Source: Polyangiaceae bacterium (GTDB lineage Bacteria > Myxococcota_A > Polyangia > Polyangiales > Polyangiaceae). Taken from it: a stretch of 64,000 nucleotides of DNA. The stretch covers positions 1,240,001 to 1,304,000 of the forward strand of contig JAHBVY010000001.1 in the NCBI GenBank assembly GCA_019637265.1. Direction: 5' to 3'. Shown here piece by piece: positions 45,691-55,246 of this stretch; position 1 is the stretch's first letter; each line of letters opens with the position of its first letter. A model generated the notes under the pieces. That model was not told the DNA's origin. It saw only the letters and a program-made list of their open reading frames with translations, and made no database searches. A program made the position numbers and the translations under genes.

Positions 45691-46872
45691 CTACCGCGCG
45701 GCGATCTGCCGCGACCCGGCGCCCGCCGTGGAACCACTGCCGCTCGCGCGCTGCACCATGGCGTCGATGTGACCCACCAAGGTCAGGTACACCCGCGCGT
45801 CAGGGCTGTAGAGCATGTTGCGACGCTCACCCTCGGGGCCGAGCTGCAGCGTGCCGTTCGCGTAGCCCAGCGCGAAGCTGAACTCCGGCAGCACCTGCAT
45901 CCCCACCTCCGACGCGAACACCGTCACCACGCTGAAGTCCGTCGACTCCGCCACGCCCTCATCCGGCTCCACACAGCCGCTGACGATCGCGACGCAGCCC
46001 GCCTCCGACGGCTGATACTTCCAGCCGGGGCGCCAGCTGAAGCTGTTCGTCCAGCTGATGGTCTGGGTGATGCCGAGCGTGCCCGCCAACGTGAACGACG
46101 CTTGGTGCTTGGTGAGCATGCCGGTGCTCAGCTGATCGGAGACCGCCGTGAGGCCGCTGGGCGTGATGCGGCTCCGCTGGAAGTCCCCATTCACCGGCGT
46201 GGTCGCCTTGGTCAGCGTGTGGCTGTAACCGGCGGCGCCGGTGAGCGTGAAGGTCTGCAGCGCGTCCGCGCTGGAGCCGAGCAGCGGCACGGACTGCCCG
46301 AGCGACAGTGAGGTGCCGAGGCCCAGGATGCGCCCGGTGTTGGCGCTGATCTTCGAGGTGGGGAAGGTGAGCACCGGCAGGGCCAGGCCGAAGGTGGTGG
46401 CGAAATCCCCATCCTTCATCAAGAGCCGGTTGTACCCGGCTTGGAGCCGCGCGTCCGTCAGCGACCACTCACCCTCGCGCGTGGTGATGTTGCTGTTGGT
46501 GAACTCGCGCATCGCGCCGATTTCACCGCTCACCGACAGGCTCCACCGCTCCTCCGCGATGATCTTGTAGCCGGGACGCAGCGCGAAGCTCATGTCGTAC
46601 GTCGGGTCGACGCTCTGACGATCTTGACCAATGCCCACGGTGTCCGTGGTCGCGCTGTTGTCCCACACCAGCGCCAAGCTCCACGGCACCGGCTTCGGCT
46701 TGGAGGGCTCATCCAGCTCTTCGTCCTCCACCCCGGAGTCCGCCGGGGGAGACTCCTCCCCCGGGACGACGTCAGCGCCCGCACCGAGTGAGAACTCCGC
46801 ATCTTGAGCCAGCGCGGCCAAGGGGGTGAGCGTGGCGAGGGCGAAGGCGAGTCCTAAGGTGAGGCGCTTCAT
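45691..46872 (-). CDS. Predicted outer-membrane beta-barrel protein
   Basis: This protein is about 393 residues from ATG 46872 (MKRLTLGLAFALATLTPLAALAQ, a clean signal peptide). A short acidic/Pro segment follows, then alternating amphipathic strands (WSLALVWDNSATTDTVG, EERWSLSVSGEIGAMR, FSFALGYANGTLQLG) to near the C-terminus. The composition and strand pattern suggest a barrel, but the final residues are Gly/Ser-rich and not a typical barrel ending. Family not recognised. Confidence 0.75.
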   Translation of the reverse strand: MKRLTLGLAFALATLTPLAALAQDAEFSLGAGADVVPGEESPPADSGVEDEELDEPSKPKPVPWSLALVWDNSATTDTVGIGQDRQSVDPTYDMSFALRPGYKIIAEERWSLSVSGEIGAMREFTNSNITTREGEWSLTDARLQAGYNRLLMKDGDFATTFGLALPVLTFPTSKISANTGRILGLGTSLSLGQSVPLLGSSADALQTFTLTGAAGYSHTLTKATTPVNGDFQRSRITPSGLTAVSDQLSTGMLTKHQASFTLAGTLGITQTISWTNSFSWRPGWKYQPSEAGCVAIVSGCVEPDEGVAESTDFSVVTVFASEVGMQVLPEFSFALGYANGTLQLGPEGERRNMLYSPDARVYLTLVGHIDAMVQRASGSGSTAGAGSRQIAAR

Positions 46873-47218
46873 GCTGGGCTCCGGGGGCTCTTGACTCTCG
46901 AACGAGGGGGACGAACTCAAACGTGCACGGCAGTCCTCAGCGAGAGGGACCCCAGCCGCGCCACGGGACTGACACAGGACAGGGTCCGATGTCAATCCAG
47001 GCCGCGCGACCTACAGGCGACTGCGTCACCGCCACGAGTGCATGAATCGTTCCCAACCCACAAAACCCGTAACCCATCGATATAATTGACTTTTACATCG
47101 GGACCTCGCAGCGGGCTTGTCAGTTTGTTCAGCGCGCGCTGTCGCGATCCTAACGGCTGACCCAGGGCAAGGCGCCGTTGGTGTCCTTGGCGCCCGTGTG
47201 ATAGCTGAGCCACGCGTG
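46873..47218. promoter_or_regulatory. Divergent gap with AT-rich patch upstream of bactofilin
   Basis: This 346-bp gap lies between the barrel-protein gene (minus) and the bactofilin (plus). The only AT-rich patch is around 47075-47100, with TATAAT at 47081-47086 on the plus strand. No matching -35 was found, so this is a weak promoter candidate. Confidence 0.3.
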
Positions 47219-47599
47219 ATGGATGACCCCACCCTCCCGGCGAGCGAGATCACCGCGCTGCTCGGCCGCGGCACCCACTTCGAGGGGAAGCTGCATTTTT
47301 CCGGGCGTGTCCGCATCGATGGCACGTTTCGCGGGCGGATCGACAGTGAAGACTTGCTGATCATCGGGGAGGGGGCGGACGTCGAAGGCGAAATCCACGT
47401 GGCGCAGCTGATCGTGCGCGGCGGCCGGGTGGACGCCCAGGTGCGCGCGGCGCGCTCGATCGAGCTGTACGTGCCCGCCCAGGTGACGGGCAGCCTCCAC
47501 GCCCCCGAGATCTTCATGGACAAAGGCGTCCAGTTCAGCGGCTCGTGCACCATGGCCCCGCTAGACAGCCCCGGCCCCGGTCGGGAAGCGACCGTCTGA
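47219..47599 (+). CDS. Bactofilin
   Basis: This protein is 126 residues from ATG 47219. The bactofilin beta-helix repeats are clear: ALLGRGTHFEGKLHFSGRVRIDGTFRGRIDSEDLLIIGEGADVEGEIHVAQLIVRGGRVDAQVRA. Bactofilins form cytoskeletal filaments that position envelope enzymes. The final residues (GPGREATV) are read through the first unit of a degenerate repeat that continues past the stop. Confidence 0.93.
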   Translation: MDDPTLPASEITALLGRGTHFEGKLHFSGRVRIDGTFRGRIDSEDLLIIGEGADVEGEIHVAQLIVRGGRVDAQVRAARSIELYVPAQVTGSLHAPEIFMDKGVQFSGSCTMAPLDSPGPGREATV

Positions 47600-47772
47600 G
47601 CCGAGTCCCACGGACCCGGTCAGCTTCCGTCCGAGCCCTCGTCGTCGCTGAACCCCGGTCGGGGAGCTGCCGTTCGGGCTATCGCTGAGCCCGCGGCGAC
47701 CCGGTCAGCCACCGTTTGCCTCCCGCTGAGCCTGGCGACCCTGGCCCCCGATCGGGAAGCTACTGTTTGGGC
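47577..47772 (+). repeat. Five degenerate repeats after the bactofilin
   Basis: Units near 47577, 47615, 47654, 47699 and 47746 share CCGGTCGGGAAGC-type starts and CCGTCTGAGCC-type ends. Spacing is about 38-47 bp. The first lies within the bactofilin coding end. Confidence 0.6.
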
Positions 47773-48172
47773 CGGGCGTACCCCCAAGCGCCGCTCGGGT
47801 GTGCCTCCACCGCAACGCCTCCCGTTCACAGCGGCCTCGGGTTCGGACGCTCGACCTGACAAGCCACGCCCAGTTTTTAACGCCTCTCAGCTCCTGGTGC
47901 CTTGGTCATGATGTTTTCAGGCTAGTTTTTTGGGGGTTGGTAGCGCCAACCACCGCCCCCGGGCGCCCGCCACAGTCCCTGGCACGCTAACTGCTCAGTC
48001 CCAACCTCGATACCTCCGCCTTGGGCAACTGCTCAGCCCCACACCCACGTCGATACCTCCACCTTGGGCAACTGCTCAGCCCCACACCCACGTCGATACC
48101 TCCGCCTTGGTAGGGGCGGGTTTCAAACCCGCCCGCTCATTCAGTCACCGGAACCCCCGAAGGAGAGTCCCC
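47773..48172. repeat. Gap with G-rich element, 43-bp tandem repeats and a REP copy
   Basis: A G-rich element TTTTTTGGGGGTTGG lies near 47924-47940. Units of about 38-43 bp begin at 47989, 48027 and 48070, each with AACTGCTCAG followed by CGATACCTCC. Repeat C (GTAGGGGCGGG and the AAACCCGCCC arm) lies at 48110-48136. The SRPBCC gene follows. No gene is evident in the gap. Confidence 0.75.
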
Positions 48173-48802
48173 ATGACCTGCACCCGCCGCACGCTGCTCG
48201 CCAGCACCGCCCTGATCGCGCTGGGCTTCGCCTCCCCTGCCCTGGCCGAATCCGAGGGGGAGCGCCTGAAGAAGCGGGGCAAGTCCGAGCGCTACGAGCG
48301 CCAGACGGACCGCAGCAAGATCAAGGCAGGCTGCGCGAGGATCGCCGTGAAGGCCGAGCCCGACGTGGTGGAGAAGGTCGCCAAGGACTTCAAGAACTAC
48401 GCGCGCTTCATCTCCAAGTTCAAGAAGGCGCGCGTGGTAGGCAAGGAGGGTGACCACACCCTGGTGTACCTCTCAGTGCCGATCCTCCACGGCGCCGCGA
48501 ACATCTGGGCGGTGGTGAAGTTCGGGCCCACGCGCAAGGAGGGTGAGTCGCGCGTCATCGAGGGGCGCATGACGGAGGGCAACGTCAAGCGCTTGGACGC
48601 CCTCTGGCGCATCACTCCGATCGACGACAAGCACACCCAGCTCGACTGTGAGCTGTTGATCGAGCCCAAGATCCCAGCGCCCGGCAGCGTGGTGACTGGT
48701 GAGGTCGCCTACGCCGCTGATGAGGCCGTCACCGGCGCCGCGAAGCGCGCCGTCAGTCAACAGCGCAAGGCCGATCGCAAGAAGAAGCGCGAAGCGAAGT
48801 AG
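48173..48802 (+). CDS. Exported SRPBCC (START-like) fold protein
   Basis: This protein is 209 residues from ATG 48173. A signal peptide (LLASTALIALGFASPALAE) is followed by a basic linker. A domain with KAEPDVVEKVAKDFKNYARFISKFKKARVVGKEGDHTLVYLSVPI and a late LDALWRITPIDDKHTQLDCELLIEP is the SRPBCC/polyketide-cyclase pattern for hydrophobic ligands. The C-terminus is strongly basic. The gene is bracketed by repeat C copies. The ligand is unknown. Confidence 0.82.
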   Translation: MTCTRRTLLASTALIALGFASPALAESEGERLKKRGKSERYERQTDRSKIKAGCARIAVKAEPDVVEKVAKDFKNYARFISKFKKARVVGKEGDHTLVYLSVPILHGAANIWAVVKFGPTRKEGESRVIEGRMTEGNVKRLDALWRITPIDDKHTQLDCELLIEPKIPAPGSVVTGEVAYAADEAVTGAAKRAVSQQRKADRKKKREAK

Positions 48803-48830
48803 CTCGCCCGAACGCGCACCTCGACTCGAG

Positions 48831-48942
48831 TGGGGGCGGGTTTCAACCCGCCCATCTTCAGTGACCACCCAGAGCTCGGGTAGGGGCGGGTTTCAACCCA
48901 CCCACCCTCAGTTCGGGTAGCGGCGGGTTTCAAACCCGCCCA
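48831..48942 (+). repeat. Three REP-like palindromes (repeat C)
   Basis: Copies at about 48831-48853, 48880-48903 and 48917-48942 share GGCGGGTTTCAA. Copies 1 and 3 carry matching CCCGCCC arms and copy 2 has a variant arm. CTTCAGTGAC follows copies 1 and 3. Confidence 0.85.
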
Positions 48943-48999
48943 CCTTCAGTGACGCGAAGCGCAGTAGCCAAGCCCGCGCCGCGCGGGCAGGCTCTCGGC

Positions 49000-49557
49000 G
49001 TGCGCCGCCTCACCGCCCTCCTCACGCTGCTCGCCCTCACGGGCTGCGGCAAGTCACCCGCGCCCGCGGAGCCCTCGAGCGCCGCGTCGAGCTCCCAGGC
49101 CACCGCGAGCGGCGGCGCGCCCGCGGCGCCCTCCACGGAGCCGCTCGGCGCCGCCCCGGTGCTCGAGCCGGGCTGCTATGACGACGCGCCGCTCGGTGAG
49201 GAGCCCACGGAGGCGCTCGGCACCCTCGGCCGCGCCTGCGCCCCCGGCATGACCCCCATCCTCCCGGCGCCTTCGCAGATCACCCTGGAGGCCGGGCGCG
49301 GCCAGCTGAAGCTGACGCTCACGTCGCTCGATCGGTGTTTCCGCGCGGCAGTGGTCGCCCCCGGCGCGCGCGCCGTCTCGATCGCAGCGCAGAGCCCCAG
49401 CGGCGCCGAGCTCACCACGGCGCGCCTCGGAGCCCCCTTCGCCCTGCTCGACACCGAAGGCCCCGTGTGCCCCGCCGAGACCGGCGACCACCCGCTCACG
49501 ATTCAAACCGAGCCGAGCGTCACCACCGCCTGGGTCCAAGCGTGGCTCGCCGAGTGA
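49000..49557 (+). CDS. Lipoprotein with Ser/Ala linker
   Basis: This protein is about 185 residues from GTG 49000; the open frame begins at 48949. A signal with lipobox (LLTLLALTGC) is followed by a Ser/Ala/Pro linker. A domain with several Cys (PGCYDDAP, RACAPGM, DRCFRAAVV, GPVCPAETG) follows. The domain is probably extracytoplasmic and disulfide-stabilised. No family recognised. Confidence 0.78.
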   Translation: MRRLTALLTLLALTGCGKSPAPAEPSSAASSSQATASGGAPAAPSTEPLGAAPVLEPGCYDDAPLGEEPTEALGTLGRACAPGMTPILPAPSQITLEAGRGQLKLTLTSLDRCFRAAVVAPGARAVSIAAQSPSGAELTTARLGAPFALLDTEGPVCPAETGDHPLTIQTEPSVTTAWVQAWLAE

Positions 49558-49602
49558 ACCGTCAGCCTGACGAACCGCAGGCGCAGCTCGCGGTGGGCGG
49601 CT

Positions 49603-50358
49603 TCAGTCGTCTTTGAAGCGCTTCAAGAGCGCCGCGTAGCGCTTGTCCGCGCGGAGCTTGGTGAACTCGCTCTGGGTGCGGGAGCGGCTGATCCACGACG
49701 CCAGGGAGTAGTGCGTGCGGAGGAAGCGCGGGCGACGGAGCGCCTTCGCGGTGACGAGCGTCTTCTCGAAGTACGCCACGCACTGGTCCAAGTCGTTCTC
49801 GCGGCAGTGGGCGCGCGCCGAGTGGTAGTAGATGCCGGCGTCGTCGAACTCCTTCTCCGCTGCCCGCAGGTGGACGAGCGCTGCTTTGCCGTCCTTCTTC
49901 CGCAGGTAGGCGTTCGCGAAGCCAGCGCGGAGGTAATAGTGCTCGTACTCCGAGAGCTTGCAGCCCTGCTCGTGGAGCTTCAGGGCCTGACCGTAGAACA
50001 CGATGGACTCGTCCGCGGCCTCGATGAGCTTGGTGCTGCCGTAGAGCGCGGCGTCGCCTTGCCAAACTCGAACGCTCGCGCTGTGCGGGTACTTGGTCGC
50101 GAGCCCGACCAGCGCCGTCTTGGCGTCGGGGTAGCGCTTCTCGTTGAACGCCAGCTGAGCCGGCTTGAACTCGCCGACGGTGGGGTCCTCACTCACGCCA
50201 CGGGCGCACGGCCCGGTGGCAGTCGCGATGGGGACTGGCGCCGGCGCTGGCGGGGGCGCCTCCTCCTTGCACGCGAGGAGCGCCCCGAGCACCGCCCCGG
50301 CGAGCCCAAGCACCGAGCCGCGGCTGGCTCCCCTACCCTCGGTCGATGGCCTGCTCAT
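49603..50358 (-). CDS. TPR-like lipoprotein
   Basis: This 251-residue protein has signal and lipobox (GAVLGALLAC, Cys about residue 30) followed by a Pro/Ala linker. It then has helical pairs with a TPR-like pattern (FNEKRYPDAKTALVGLATKYP; YLRAGFANAYLRKKDGKAALVHLRAAEKEF; DLDQCVAYFEKTLV). TPR lipoproteins often serve as scaffolds. It is divergent from gltB, with a promoter gap of about 260 bp between them. Confidence 0.82.
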   Translation of the reverse strand: MSRPSTEGRGASRGSVLGLAGAVLGALLACKEEAPPPAPAPVPIATATGPCARGVSEDPTVGEFKPAQLAFNEKRYPDAKTALVGLATKYPHSASVRVWQGDAALYGSTKLIEAADESIVFYGQALKLHEQGCKLSEYEHYYLRAGFANAYLRKKDGKAALVHLRAAEKEFDDAGIYYHSARAHCRENDLDQCVAYFEKTLVTAKALRRPRFLRTHYSLASWISRSRTQSEFTKLRADKRYAALLKRFKDD

Positions 50359-50620
50359 ACTCCTCAGATATCAGAGCCTGCCCCACGCGCCGAGCTTTGA
50401 TGAGCCACCGGACGGCCCACCGGTCCCTTGCGCGGCGCGTCAAAGCGTGTCCCAATACGCTCGCGTCGCCTCGCGGCGGGCTCGGGCTCGGGCGCCGCGG
50501 GTGAGCCCCCCTCCCGCTCACGCGTCGCCGATCAGGCTCCGCCAGCGGGTTGCCCCCCATCCCCTGGCCAGGGCGATGAGCCTCGAGCCGCGCGCTCACG
50601 CTCCCCTCCAGTGCACCCGT

Positions 50621-53600
50621 ATGCCGCTCCCGAATAAGTCCGGTCTGTATGATCCGCGTTTCGAGCACGATGCCTGCGGCGTCGGCTTCGTCGCGAACAT
50701 CCACGGTCAGGCGTCGCACCACGTGGTGCGTCAGGGGGTGCAAATCCTCCTCAACCTGGTGCACCGCGGGGCGGCCGGCTGTGATCCGCTGACCGGCGAC
50801 GGGGCCGGGATCTTGATCCAGGTGCCGGACGCCTTCCTGCGGCGTGAGGCCTCCCAGCTCGGCTTCGAGCTGCCGCCGCCTGGCGAGTACGGCGTCGGTT
50901 GCGTGTTCCTGCCGCAGTCTCGCGAGGAGCGGCGCCGCTGCATGCAGATCGTGGAGGACAAGATCGCCGGCACCGGGCAGCGGCTGCTCGGCTGGCGCGA
51001 TGTCCCGGTAGATGAGCAGGCCTGCGGACCTTTGGCGCGGGAGAGCGCGCCGGTCATCAAGCAGGTGTTCATCGGCACGGCGGCACCCGACCCTCAGGCC
51101 TTCGAGCGCAAGCTGTTCGTGATCCGGCGCTGGATCGAGCGCACCGTGCGCGAGAGCGAGCTGCGGCACGGGCAGGGTTGTTACATCCCCAGCCTGTCGT
51201 CACGGATCCTGATTTACAAGGGGCTGCTCCACGCCGAGCAGCTCGCCGCCTACTACCTGGACCTGAACGAGGAGGCGGTGGTGAGCGCGCTGGCGATGGT
51301 GCACCAGCGCTTCAGCACCAACACCTTCCCCACCTGGGAGCTGGCGCAACCGTTCCGGAACCTGGCTCACAACGGGGAGATCAACACGCTGCGCGGCAAC
51401 GTGGCGTGGATGCACGCGCGCGAGACGCTGTTCGCCGGGGAGGTGTTCGGCGACGACATCCGCCACATCTTGCCGGTGGTGACGCCAGGCGGCAGCGACT
51501 CCGCGGCGCTCGACAACGTCGCCGAGATGCTGCTCCACGCGGGGCGCTCCTTGCCCCACGTGATGATGATGCTGGTGCCCGAGGCCTGGCAGAACGATCC
51601 GGAGATGCCGGCGCTGAAGCGCGACTTCTACGCCTACCACTCCTGCTTGATGGAGCCCTGGGATGGCCCCGCGGCCCTCACCTTCACCGACGGCCGTCAG
51701 ATCGGCGCCATGCTCGATCGCAACGGGCTCCGGCCCGCGCGCTGGACCCTGACGAAGGGCGGCACGGTGGTGCTCGGCTCGGAGACGGGGGTGCTCGAGT
51801 TCGCGCCGGAGGAGGTGCTGCAAAAGGGCCGGCTCGAGCCGGGGAAGATGCTCCTGGTGGACCTGGAGCAGGGGCGCATCATCGACGACAGCGAGCTCAA
51901 GGGCGCGCTGTGCGCGCGGCAACCGTATGGAAAATGGCTGCGCGACAACAAGATCAACCTGGGCGACATCGAGGAGGTGCCGTCAGCTGAGCTGACGGAG
52001 AGCCGGAGCCTGGGTGAGCGCCAGCGCGCCTTCGGCTACACCAAGGAGGACCTGCAGCTCCTGCTCGCGCCCATGGCGCAGACGGGTCAAGAGGCGGTGG
52101 GCTCGATGGGGACGGACACGCCGCTGGCCGCGCTGAGCGACGAGCCGCAGCTCCTGTTCAACTACTTCAAGCAGCACTTCGCCCAGGTCACGAACCCGGC
52201 CATCGACCCTATCCGCGAGGAAATGGTGATGAGCCTCTCGAGCTACATCGGCGGCGAGGGGAACCTGCTCTTCGAGCTGCCCGATCAGGCGCAGATGCTC
52301 GAGCTGCCGCACCCCATCCTCACCGACCGTGACCTGGCCAAGCTGCGGGGGACGCACCTCATCCAGGTGCGCGTGCCCGCCACGCTGCCGATGCTGTACC
52401 CGGTATCGGAGGGCGCCGCCGGGCTCAAGGCCTCCTTGGATGAGCTGTGTCGTCAGGCCTCCGTCGCGGTGTTGAACGGACACAGCCTGATCATCTTGAG
52501 TGACCGTGGGGTGTCGCCGCACATGGCGCCCATCCCCAGCCTGCTGGCGACCGGCGCGGTGCACCATCACCTCACCCGCAACGGCACGCGGGTGAAGGTG
52601 GGCATCTTGGTGGAGACGGGGGAGGCGCGCGAGGTGAGCCACTTCGCGCTGCTCGCGGGCTACGGCGCGGGCGGGGTGAACCCTTACCTCGCGCTCGAGT
52701 CGGTGCGCGCGCTGTGCCAGAGCGGCGCGCTGCCGGGGGTGACCGACCCGAGGCAGGCAGAGCAGCGCTACATCAAGGCGGTGTGCAAGGGCCTCTTGAA
52801 GGTCATGAGCAAGATGGGGATCAGCACCCTCCAGAGCTACCAGGGGGCGCAGCTGTTCGAGGCGATTGGCCTCAGCGAAGAGGTGATCGATCGCTACTTC
52901 ACCGGCACCGCGAGTCGCCTCTCCGGCGTGGATCTCGCGGTGATCGCCGAAGAGGCGAGCCGGCGCCACCGCGCGGCCTTCTCCCCGCGCGCCGCGGCGC
53001 TGTCGGACGCCGCGCTGAGCGTCGGTGGTCAGTACCACTACCGGGCTCAGGGTGAGCTCCACCTGTGGAACCCGCAGACCATCGCCGCGCTCCAGCGCGC
53101 CGTGCGCCAGGAAGATCTCACGAGCTACCGGGAGTACGCCGACTGGATCAACCTCCAGAGTCAGGGGCACATCACCCTACGCGGGCTGTGGGAGCTCGAG
53201 CCCAAGGGGACGCCGATCGCGCTCTCGGAGGTGGAGCCGGCGAGCGAGATCGTGAAGCGCTTCGCCACCGGCGCCATGAGCTTCGGCTCGATCAGCGCGG
53301 AGGCGCACGAGAACCTGGCGCTGGCGATGAACAGCATCGGCGGCCGCAGCAACACCGGTGAGGGCGGTGAGCAGCCGGAGCGCGCCTTGGACGCGCGCCG
53401 CAGCTCCATCAAGCAGGTCGCCTCCGGGCGCTTCGGGGTCACCACGCATTACCTCGTGAGCGCGGACGAGCTACAGATCAAGATCTCCCAAGGCGCCAAG
53501 CCGGGTGAAGGGGGTCAGCTCCCGGGCCACAAAGTCGACGAGATCATCGCCAAGACGCGCCACTCCACGCCGGGGGTGACGCTCATTTCCCCGCCACCGC

Positions 53601-55246
53601 ATCACGACATCTACTCGATTGAAGATCTGGCTCAGCTCATCTTCGATTTGAAGATGGTGAACCCGAAGGCGCGCATCAGCGTGAAGCTGGTGGCGGAGGC
53701 GGGGGTCGGCACCGTCGCCGCCGGGGTGGCCAAGGCGCACGCGGACGTGATCTTGATCTCGGGGCACGACGGCGGCACCGGCGCGTCACCCCTCACCTCG
53801 ATCAAGCACGCGGGTGTCCCTTGGGAGCTCGGCCTCGCGGAGACGCACCAGGTGCTGGCGAAGAACGACCTACGTGGCCGGGTCGTCTTACAGGCTGACG
53901 GCCAGCTGCGCACCGGGCGCGACGTGGCGATCGCCTGCCTGCTCGGCGCGGAGGAGTTCGGCTTCGCGACCGCGCCGCTGGTGGCCAGCGGCTGCATCAT
54001 GATGCGCAAATGCCACCTCAACACCTGCCCCGTCGGCATCGCCACGCAAGATCCCGTGCTGCGGCGGAAGTTCACGGGTCAGCCGGAGCACGTGGTGAGC
54101 TTCATGTTCTTCGTGGCGGAGGAGCTGCGGGCGCTGATGGCGCAGCTCGGCTTCCGGCGCTTGTCGGAGATGGTGGGTCGCACGGACTACCTCAAGGTGA
54201 AGGAGAGCAGCCATTGGAAGGCGTCGCGGCTCGACTTCACGGACGTGCTGGCGCCGGCCGCGGCGCGCGAGGGCATCGCGCTCCAGAAGCAGACCGAGCA
54301 AGATCACGGCCTCGAGCGCGCCTACGACCAGACGCTGCTCCCGCTGTGTGAGCCGGCGCTCGCCGACGGGCAGCGGGTGGAGCTCACGCTCCCGGTGCAG
54401 AACGTGCACCGCACGGTGGGCGCGATGCTCGCGGGTGAGGTCGCGCGGCGACGCGGCGCTGGGCTCCCAGAGGGCAGCATCGTGCTGCGGTTCACGGGCT
54501 CGGCGGGGCAGAGCTTCGGCGCGTTCGCGGTGAGCGGGATGGAGCTCCACTTGGAGGGCGACGCCAACGACTACCTGGGTAAAGGCCTCACCGGCGGCGC
54601 GCTGGTGGTGCGTCCACCGCGCGGCAGCTCTTTCCGCGCGGAAGAGAACGTGATCATCGGGAACACCGCGCTCTATGGCGCGACGAGCGGCAGCGCCTTC
54701 ATCTCGGGGCGCGCCGGGGAGCGCTTCGCGGTGCGCAACAGCGGCGCCCAGGCGGTGGTGGAGGGCGTGGGCGACCACGGCTGCGAGTACATGACCGGCG
54801 GCCTGGTGGTGATCCTGGGGCCCACCGGGCGCAACTTCGGCGCGGGCATGAGCGGCGGGCTCGCCTTCGTCTACGATCCGCCGGGCGCCTTGCGCGGCCG
54901 CTGTAACCTCGAACTCGTGACCCTCACGGCGCTGAGCGGGGACGACGCCGCAGAGCTCGCCCGTCTCCTCGAGCGCCACGCGGCGCTCACCGGCTCACCC
55001 CTCGCCAAGAGCCTGCTCGCCACCTGGGAGGCGAGCCTCCAGCACTTCGTGAAGGTGTTCCCCATCGAGTACCAGCGCGCCCTCGCGCGGCGTGAGGAGG
55101 AGCGCGCGCGGCGCGTGCAGGCGGAGGGCGTGGAGCTCGACGATGAGCGCTCGTTCCGCCTCGCGGAGGAGCTGGAGATGGGCGCGCGACGCGCGGCGGC
55201 GCCGCCTCCGGGGGCGACCGCGAGCGCCGAGGTGGAGGCCGACTGA
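50621..55246 (+). CDS. gltB: Glutamate synthase large subunit
   Basis: This protein is 1541 residues from ATG 50621. The N-terminal Ntn-type amidotransferase domain has nucleophile Cys19 in FEHDACGVGF, so a short leader is processed. The glutamate-synthase FMN domain includes GMSFGSIS-like TGAMSFGSIS and GGRSNTGEGGE. A 3Fe-4S site reads GCIMMRKCHLNTCPVG near residue 1124. The C-terminal beta-helix (NTALYGATSGSAFISGRAGERFAVRNSGA) is complete. It makes two glutamates from glutamine and 2-oxoglutarate. The frame continues upstream to 50165 but that part is not family sequence. A perfect 19-bp palindrome lies at 51980-51998. Confidence 0.97.
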   Translation: MPLPNKSGLYDPRFEHDACGVGFVANIHGQASHHVVRQGVQILLNLVHRGAAGCDPLTGDGAGILIQVPDAFLRREASQLGFELPPPGEYGVGCVFLPQSREERRRCMQIVEDKIAGTGQRLLGWRDVPVDEQACGPLARESAPVIKQVFIGTAAPDPQAFERKLFVIRRWIERTVRESELRHGQGCYIPSLSSRILIYKGLLHAEQLAAYYLDLNEEAVVSALAMVHQRFSTNTFPTWELAQPFRNLAHNGEINTLRGNVAWMHARETLFAGEVFGDDIRHILPVVTPGGSDSAALDNVAEMLLHAGRSLPHVMMMLVPEAWQNDPEMPALKRDFYAYHSCLMEPWDGPAALTFTDGRQIGAMLDRNGLRPARWTLTKGGTVVLGSETGVLEFAPEEVLQKGRLEPGKMLLVDLEQGRIIDDSELKGALCARQPYGKWLRDNKINLGDIEEVPSAELTESRSLGERQRAFGYTKEDLQLLLAPMAQTGQEAVGSMGTDTPLAALSDEPQLLFNYFKQHFAQVTNPAIDPIREEMVMSLSSYIGGEGNLLFELPDQAQMLELPHPILTDRDLAKLRGTHLIQVRVPATLPMLYPVSEGAAGLKASLDELCRQASVAVLNGHSLIILSDRGVSPHMAPIPSLLATGAVHHHLTRNGTRVKVGILVETGEAREVSHFALLAGYGAGGVNPYLALESVRALCQSGALPGVTDPRQAEQRYIKAVCKGLLKVMSKMGISTLQSYQGAQLFEAIGLSEEVIDRYFTGTASRLSGVDLAVIAEEASRRHRAAFSPRAAALSDAALSVGGQYHYRAQGELHLWNPQTIAALQRAVRQEDLTSYREYADWINLQSQGHITLRGLWELEPKGTPIALSEVEPASEIVKRFATGAMSFGSISAEAHENLALAMNSIGGRSNTGEGGEQPERALDARRSSIKQVASGRFGVTTHYLVSADELQIKISQGAKPGEGGQLPGHKVDEIIAKTRHSTPGVTLISPPPHHDIYSIEDLAQLIFDLKMVNPKARISVKLVAEAGVGTVAAGVAKAHADVILISGHDGGTGASPLTSIKHAGVPWELGLAETHQVLAKNDLRGRVVLQADGQLRTGRDVAIACLLGAEEFGFATAPLVASGCIMMRKCHLNTCPVGIATQDPVLRRKFTGQPEHVVSFMFFVAEELRALMAQLGFRRLSEMVGRTDYLKVKESSHWKASRLDFTDVLAPAAAREGIALQKQTEQDHGLERAYDQTLLPLCEPALADGQRVELTLPVQNVHRTVGAMLAGEVARRRGAGLPEGSIVLRFTGSAGQSFGAFAVSGMELHLEGDANDYLGKGLTGGALVVRPPRGSSFRAEENVIIGNTALYGATSGSAFISGRAGERFAVRNSGAQAVVEGVGDHGCEYMTGGLVVILGPTGRNFGAGMSGGLAFVYDPPGALRGRCNLELVTLTALSGDDAAELARLLERHAALTGSPLAKSLLATWEASLQHFVKVFPIEYQRALARREEERARRVQAEGVELDDERSFRLAEELEMGARRAAAPPPGATASAEVEAD

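Noticed and set aside
47989..48110. 43-bp tandem units as a CRISPR or origin
   Set aside because: Only three units, nearly identical throughout with no unique spacers. No DnaA boxes recognised.
50165..50620. Upstream extension of the gltB frame
   Set aside because: It has no glutamate-synthase sequence and overlaps the divergent lipoprotein. The family start with nearby Cys is at 50621.
51983..53170. 395-residue minus-strand ORF within gltB
   Set aside because: gltB is unambiguous here; the reverse frame has no recognisable motif.
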